Origin: an uncultured beta proteobacterium
GTDB lineage: Bacteria > Pseudomonadota > Gammaproteobacteria > Burkholderiales > Rhodocyclaceae
Reading direction: 5' to 3'
DNA: 8,360 bases
NCBI GenBank assembly: GCA_903930395.1
Contig: CAIYYE010000499.1
Span: forward strand, 1-8,360
Part shown: piece after piece, positions 5,293-8,360 of the stretch
Numbering within the stretch: position 1 is the first letter of the stretch
Layout of the letters: each line of letters begins with the position of its first letter
The notes under the pieces: generated by a model
What the model saw: the letters and a program-made list of their open reading frames with translations, nothing else
Database searches by the model: none
Told to the model about the DNA's origin: nothing
Position numbers and translations under genes: made by a program

Positions 5293-6651
5293 TCAGCGCC
5301 CCATGCCGGGCAACATGCCCTTCATGCCACGCATCAGCTTGCCGATGCCACCCTTGGCCATCATCTTCATCATCTTCTGCGACTGCTCGAACTGGTTGAG
5401 CAGGCGATTGACTTCCTGTACCTGCACCCCCGCCCCCATCGCGATGCGACGCTTGCGGCTGGCCTTGATCAGTTCCGGTTTGGCGCGTTCGAGCGGCGTC
5501 ATCGAATTGATGATGCCCTCGACCCGGCCGACCATCTTGTTCTCGGCACCGGCCGGCATCTGCCCGGCCATCTGGGCAATCTGCGCCGGCATCTTGTCCA
5601 TCATTGCCGATAGACCGCCCATGTTACGCATCTGGGCAATCTGCTCCTTGAAGTCATTGAGGTCGAAGCCCTTGCCGGATTTGAGCTTCTTGGCAAAGGC
5701 CATCGCCTTTTCTTCGTCCAGACCCTTCTTGGCATCTTCGATCAGCGACAGGACGTCGCCCATACCAAGAATGCGCGATGCCATGCGCTCGGGATGGAAA
5801 GCCTCGAGGCCCGAGAGTTTTTCACCAACACCGGAGAACTTGATCGGCTTGCCTGTAATGTGACGCACAGACAAGGCGGCACCGCCGCGCGCATCGCCAT
5901 CCAGCTTGGTCAGCACGACGCCAGTCAGCGGCAGGGTTTCATTGAAGGCCTTGGCCGTATTGACGGCATCCTGACCGAGCATGGCGTCAACGACAAACAG
6001 CGTTTCAATCGGATTGATGGCCGCATGCAGCCGCTTGATCTCGGCCATCATCTCTTCGTCAACCGCCAGACGACCGGCCGTATCGACGAGCAGCACGTCG
6101 TGATAGTGACGCTTGGCCCAATCGACGGCAGCCAGTGCAATCGCTTCCGGCTTCTCGCCTATGGTCGACGGGAAAAAGTCGATCCCGGCCTGCCCGGCCA
6201 CCGACTTCAACTGCTCGATAGCTGCCGGACGATAGACGTCACAGGAAACCACCAGTACCTTCTTCTTGTGATTTTCCTTGAGGAACTTGCCCAGCTTGCC
6301 GACCGTCGTCGTCTTGCCGGCGCCCTGCAAACCGGCCATCAGGATGATTGCCGGCGGCTGGGTATTGAAATTGATCCCCTCATGGGCATCGCCCATGATC
6401 TTGGTCAGTTCGGCGTGCACCACACCGATCAGCGCCTGGCCAGGACTCAAGGAACCAATCACGGCCTCGCCGACTGCCTTTTCCTTCACGGCAGCGATAA
6501 AATCCTTGACCACCGGCAAGGCGACATCGGCCTCCAGAAGGGCCATGCGCACTTCGCGCAAGGCGTCGGAGATATTGGCTTCAGTCAGGCGAGCTTCGCC
6601 CTTGAGCGTCTTCATGACGCGAGCAAGGCGATTGGTCAGGTTATCGAGCAT
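5293..6651 (-). CDS. ffh: signal recognition particle GTPase Ffh
   Basis: Ffh with 4.5S RNA forms the bacterial SRP, which carries nascent inner-membrane proteins to FtsY. The 452 residues are the usual length. The N domain is about 1-95 (MLDNLTNRLARVMKTLKGEA). The G domain contains GLQGAGKT (107-114), DVYRPAAIEQL (138-148), DTAGR (190-194), TKLDGDARGG (248-257) and GVGEKLSGLEAFHPERM. The M domain, from about 325, holds the RNA-binding SRKRRIAMGAG (398-408) and a methionine-rich C-terminus ending MKMMAKGG...MLPGMGR. The ATG at 6651 matches the family start; the ribosome-binding site is weak (GAAG about 10 nt upstream). No clear promoter is visible in the 29-bp gap to the divergent gene, so it may lie within that gene's start. 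No terminator separates it from the convergent transglycosylase gene. Confidence 0.97.
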   Translation of the reverse strand: MLDNLTNRLARVMKTLKGEARLTEANISDALREVRMALLEADVALPVVKDFIAAVKEKAVGEAVIGSLSPGQALIGVVHAELTKIMGDAHEGINFNTQPPAIILMAGLQGAGKTTTVGKLGKFLKENHKKKVLVVSCDVYRPAAIEQLKSVAGQAGIDFFPSTIGEKPEAIALAAVDWAKRHYHDVLLVDTAGRLAVDEEMMAEIKRLHAAINPIETLFVVDAMLGQDAVNTAKAFNETLPLTGVVLTKLDGDARGGAALSVRHITGKPIKFSGVGEKLSGLEAFHPERMASRILGMGDVLSLIEDAKKGLDEEKAMAFAKKLKSGKGFDLNDFKEQIAQMRNMGGLSAMMDKMPAQIAQMAGQMPAGAENKMVGRVEGIINSMTPLERAKPELIKASRKRRIAMGAGVQVQEVNRLLNQFEQSQKMMKMMAKGGIGKLMRGMKGMLPGMGR

Positions 6652-6668
6652 GTCAGTTGGGCTTCTAG

Positions 6669-6674
6669 TAGAAT
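6669..6674 (+). promoter_or_regulatory. -10-like box placed for a leaderless transcript
   Basis: TAGAAT (5 of 6) ends 6 nt before the ATG at 6681, so transcription from it would begin at or next to the start codon. No convincing -35 or extended -10 element is present. Confidence 0.35.
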
Positions 6675-6680
6675 CTAAGG

Positions 6681-7520
6681 ATGGTTGATATTGTAATTCA
6701 GCTTCTGCCGCACATTCTCGCCGCCCTGCTTTATGGCGCGCTCGGTTTCCATTTCTGGAACACCCGCTGGCGCGAGGGAGAAAGTCAGTGCGTCGCCTGC
6801 CCCATGCAAACCTGGGAGCGTATCGCCATTGCCGCCGCCCTTCTGATTCATGCGGCCGGCCTCTACGATGCCCTGTTTGCCGAAGTCGGCATGCGTTTCT
6901 CGTTCAGCTTCGCCCTCTCACTGATGATGTGGCTCGCCGTGCTGATCTACTGGCTGGAAAGTTTCATGGCCCGCATGGAGGGCATGCAGCCCATGGTTCT
7001 ACCGCTGGCCGCCTTGTGTACCGCACTTCCCGTTTTCTTTCCGAACGTCCACCTGGTGGCCAACGCCAGCGCCACCGGCTTCAAGCTGCATTTCCTCGCC
7101 GCCATGCTGGCCTACAGCCTGCTGACCCTGTCGGCGCTGCACGCCATCTTCATGGGCTTTACCGAAAATGCCCTGCACAAACGCTCGGTCAAACGCAGCC
7201 TGGGCAGCTTGCCGCCGCTGCTGACAATGGAAAAACTGCTGTTCCGGATGCTGCTGATCGGTTTCATCCTGCTCACCCTGACCGTCGGTAGCGGTGTGTT
7301 TTTCTCCGAAGAACTCTTTGGCAAGCCGCTCACCGTCGATCACAAGACCCTGTTTGCCTTTGCCTCATGGGGCATTTTCGCCACCCTGCTGATCGGCCGC
7401 CATGCCTGGGGCTGGCGCGGCAAACGCGCTCTGCGCTGGACACTGGCCGGCTTTGCCCTGCTCATTCTGGCCTACGTTGGCAGCCGCTTCGTGGCCGAAG
7501 TCATCCTGGGACGACTATAA
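6681..7520 (+). CDS. YpjD/CcsA-like cytochrome c assembly family membrane protein
   Basis: This is an integral membrane protein of 279 residues with about eight hydrophobic segments (roughly 6-25, 47-66, 73-93, 103-121, 135-158, 187-206, 224-241, 252-272). It resembles the CcsA/YpjD group of the cytochrome c assembly family. Conserved-type histidines are His57 in LLIHAAGLYDA, His137 in KLHFLAAMLAYS and His221 in VDHKTLFAFASWGIF; such residues bind heme in related proteins, but heme binding by YpjD itself is not established. The C-terminal GRHAWGWRGKRA is typical of the group. A Cys37-Val-Ala-Cys40 motif lies in the first loop. The ATG is the only reasonable start in frame; AAGG touches it directly, too close for a normal ribosome-binding site. 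The order ffh, ypjD-like, corB-like matches E. coli (ffh, ypjD, yfjD), so the next gene is probably its functional partner. Confidence 0.85.
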   Translation: MVDIVIQLLPHILAALLYGALGFHFWNTRWREGESQCVACPMQTWERIAIAAALLIHAAGLYDALFAEVGMRFSFSFALSLMMWLAVLIYWLESFMARMEGMQPMVLPLAALCTALPVFFPNVHLVANASATGFKLHFLAAMLAYSLLTLSALHAIFMGFTENALHKRSVKRSLGSLPPLLTMEKLLFRMLLIGFILLTLTVGSGVFFSEELFGKPLTVDHKTLFAFASWGIFATLLIGRHAWGWRGKRALRWTLAGFALLILAYVGSRFVAEVILGRL

Positions 7521-7523
7521 GCC

Positions 7524-8360
7524 GTGGATGAAATTCCGCTGTCGGCACAACTGATCACCCTGGTTGTCCTGCTGGCCATGTCGGCCTTTTTTTCGCTCAG
7601 CGAAACCGCCATGATGGCGTCCAATCGCTTCCGCCTTCGCCATCTGGCCCTTTCGGGACATCACGGCGCACAAAAAGCGATCGCCCTGCTCGACAGAACC
7701 GACAAAATGCTCGGCGTCATCCTGCTCGGCAACAACCTCATCAATTCGGCCGCTGCCACGCTGGTTGGCGTCATTACCATCGAGCTTTTTGGTGAAGAAA
7801 AGTGGGCGCTGGCGGCAGGTACGCTGGCCGTTACCTTTGCCATCCTCGTTTTTGCCGAAATCACCCCGAAAATCATCGGTGCAACCCACGCCGACAAGTT
7901 GGCCATCCGGCTAGGCTACCTGCTGACCCCGCTGCTCAGTCTTTTTTATCCCGTCGTCTGGTTTATCAACCTCTTCGCGAGCGGCCTGCTCAAGCTGCTT
8001 CGGTTATCCCCGGACGAATCGGCGGGGCCCGCCAAGCTCTCGCCGGAAGAGCTACGCAGCCTGGTTCTCGAATCATCGCACCTGATGCCGCAAAAGCACC
8101 ATGCGATTCTTTCCAGCCTGCTCGAACTCAACCACATTACCGTTGAGGACGTCATGACCCCCCGCGGCAACATCGAGATCCTCGATCTCGACCAGGAGTG
8201 GGACGAGGTCCGCACCCAACTTGCCACGAGCCATCACAGTCGCTTGCCAGTCTGTCGTGAGTCGCTGGACCAGCTCATCGGCATATTGCCGGTTCGCCGC
8301 CTGCTCACCAACCTTGGCGATCCGGATTTCGACGAAGCGGCCCTGCTGCAGCAATTGCAG
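7524..8360 (+). CDS. CNNM/CorB-type transporter (DUF21 plus CBS), N-terminal part, cut by window edge
   Basis: The open frame runs from GTG at 7524 to the right edge, 279 codons without a stop; full-length relatives are about 410-430 residues. The product belongs to the HlyC/CorC (UPF0053, CNNM) family, implicated in Mg2+/Co2+ export. The DUF21 membrane domain covers about 8-160, with SLSETAMMASNRFRL (24-38), LLGNNLINSA (67-76) and FAEITPKIIGATHA (110-123), all core motifs of the family. A linker LSPEELRSLVLES leads to the first CBS domain, from about 207 (VEDVMTPRGNIEIL to SRLPVCRE and IGILPVRRLL). Missing beyond the edge are the second CBS and the CorC_HlyC domain. The GTG lies 3 bp after the stop of the YpjD-like gene with a poor ribosome-binding site, so it is probably translated by coupling. 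Closest in layout to E. coli yfjD (CorB). Confidence 0.92.
   Translation, partial: MDEIPLSAQLITLVVLLAMSAFFSLSETAMMASNRFRLRHLALSGHHGAQKAIALLDRTDKMLGVILLGNNLINSAAATLVGVITIELFGEEKWALAAGTLAVTFAILVFAEITPKIIGATHADKLAIRLGYLLTPLLSLFYPVVWFINLFASGLLKLLRLSPDESAGPAKLSPEELRSLVLESSHLMPQKHHAILSSLLELNHITVEDVMTPRGNIEILDLDQEWDEVRTQLATSHHSRLPVCRESLDQLIGILPVRRLLTNLGDPDFDEAALLQQLQ

Noticed and set aside
5794..6678. Plus-strand open frame of 294 codons opposite ffh
   Set aside because: It lies entirely against the conserved Ffh N and G domains and shows no family character.

Overview
The window is ordinary-looking chromosomal DNA of a GC-rich betaproteobacterium. Protein sequences and gene neighbourhoods (rplM next to an OsmC-like gene and coq7; rppH divergent from proS; ffh divergent from a ypjD-like gene and a corB-like gene; a CNP1-like protein) suggest the Rhodocyclales, something like Dechloromonas or Azonexus. 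That placement is an inference from recognised protein families, not from a search. There are no insertion sequences, phage genes, tRNAs, rRNAs or CRISPR arrays. Coding density is high except for one gap of about 500 bp near the left end.

Layout. Positions 1-218 (minus) hold the start of rplM (ribosomal protein L13), driven by a strong sigma70 promoter at 269-298. Positions 219-716 hold no protein gene, but they are structured. An orphan rho-independent terminator at 327-355 faces left with no gene in front of it. Just upstream, on the same strand, is a CU-rich stretch carrying two anti-Shine-Dalgarno motifs. Further upstream a 14-nt segment is complementary to the rplM ribosome-binding site, and an AT-rich promoter-like tract carries two perfect small palindromes. 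I read this as a candidate small RNA gene on the minus strand, and it is the main discovery candidate of the window. Next come an OsmC/YhfA-like gene (717-1145, plus) and a convergent minus-strand operon rppH - CNP1-like gene - coq7 (2856 down to 1162), whose genes overlap by 4 bp or lie 4 bp apart. Two G homopolymers (nine and seven G) lie inside this operon.

Divergent from rppH, proS (prolyl-tRNA synthetase) overlaps a gene for an exported lytic transglycosylase (2969-5292, plus). That gene ends exactly where ffh (SRP GTPase, minus, 5293-6651) ends; the two stop codons abut as TGATCA. Divergent from ffh across only 29 bp is a YpjD/CcsA-like membrane protein gene (6681-7520), possibly on a leaderless mRNA. 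It is followed 3 bp later by a CNNM/CorB-type transporter gene that runs off the right edge.

Together these are housekeeping functions: translation (L13, ProRS), protein targeting (Ffh), mRNA 5'-end turnover (RppH), ubiquinone synthesis (Coq7), peptidoglycan turnover and divalent-cation transport. The novelty is in the non-coding gap at 219-716 and in the homopolymer tracts of the coq7 operon.
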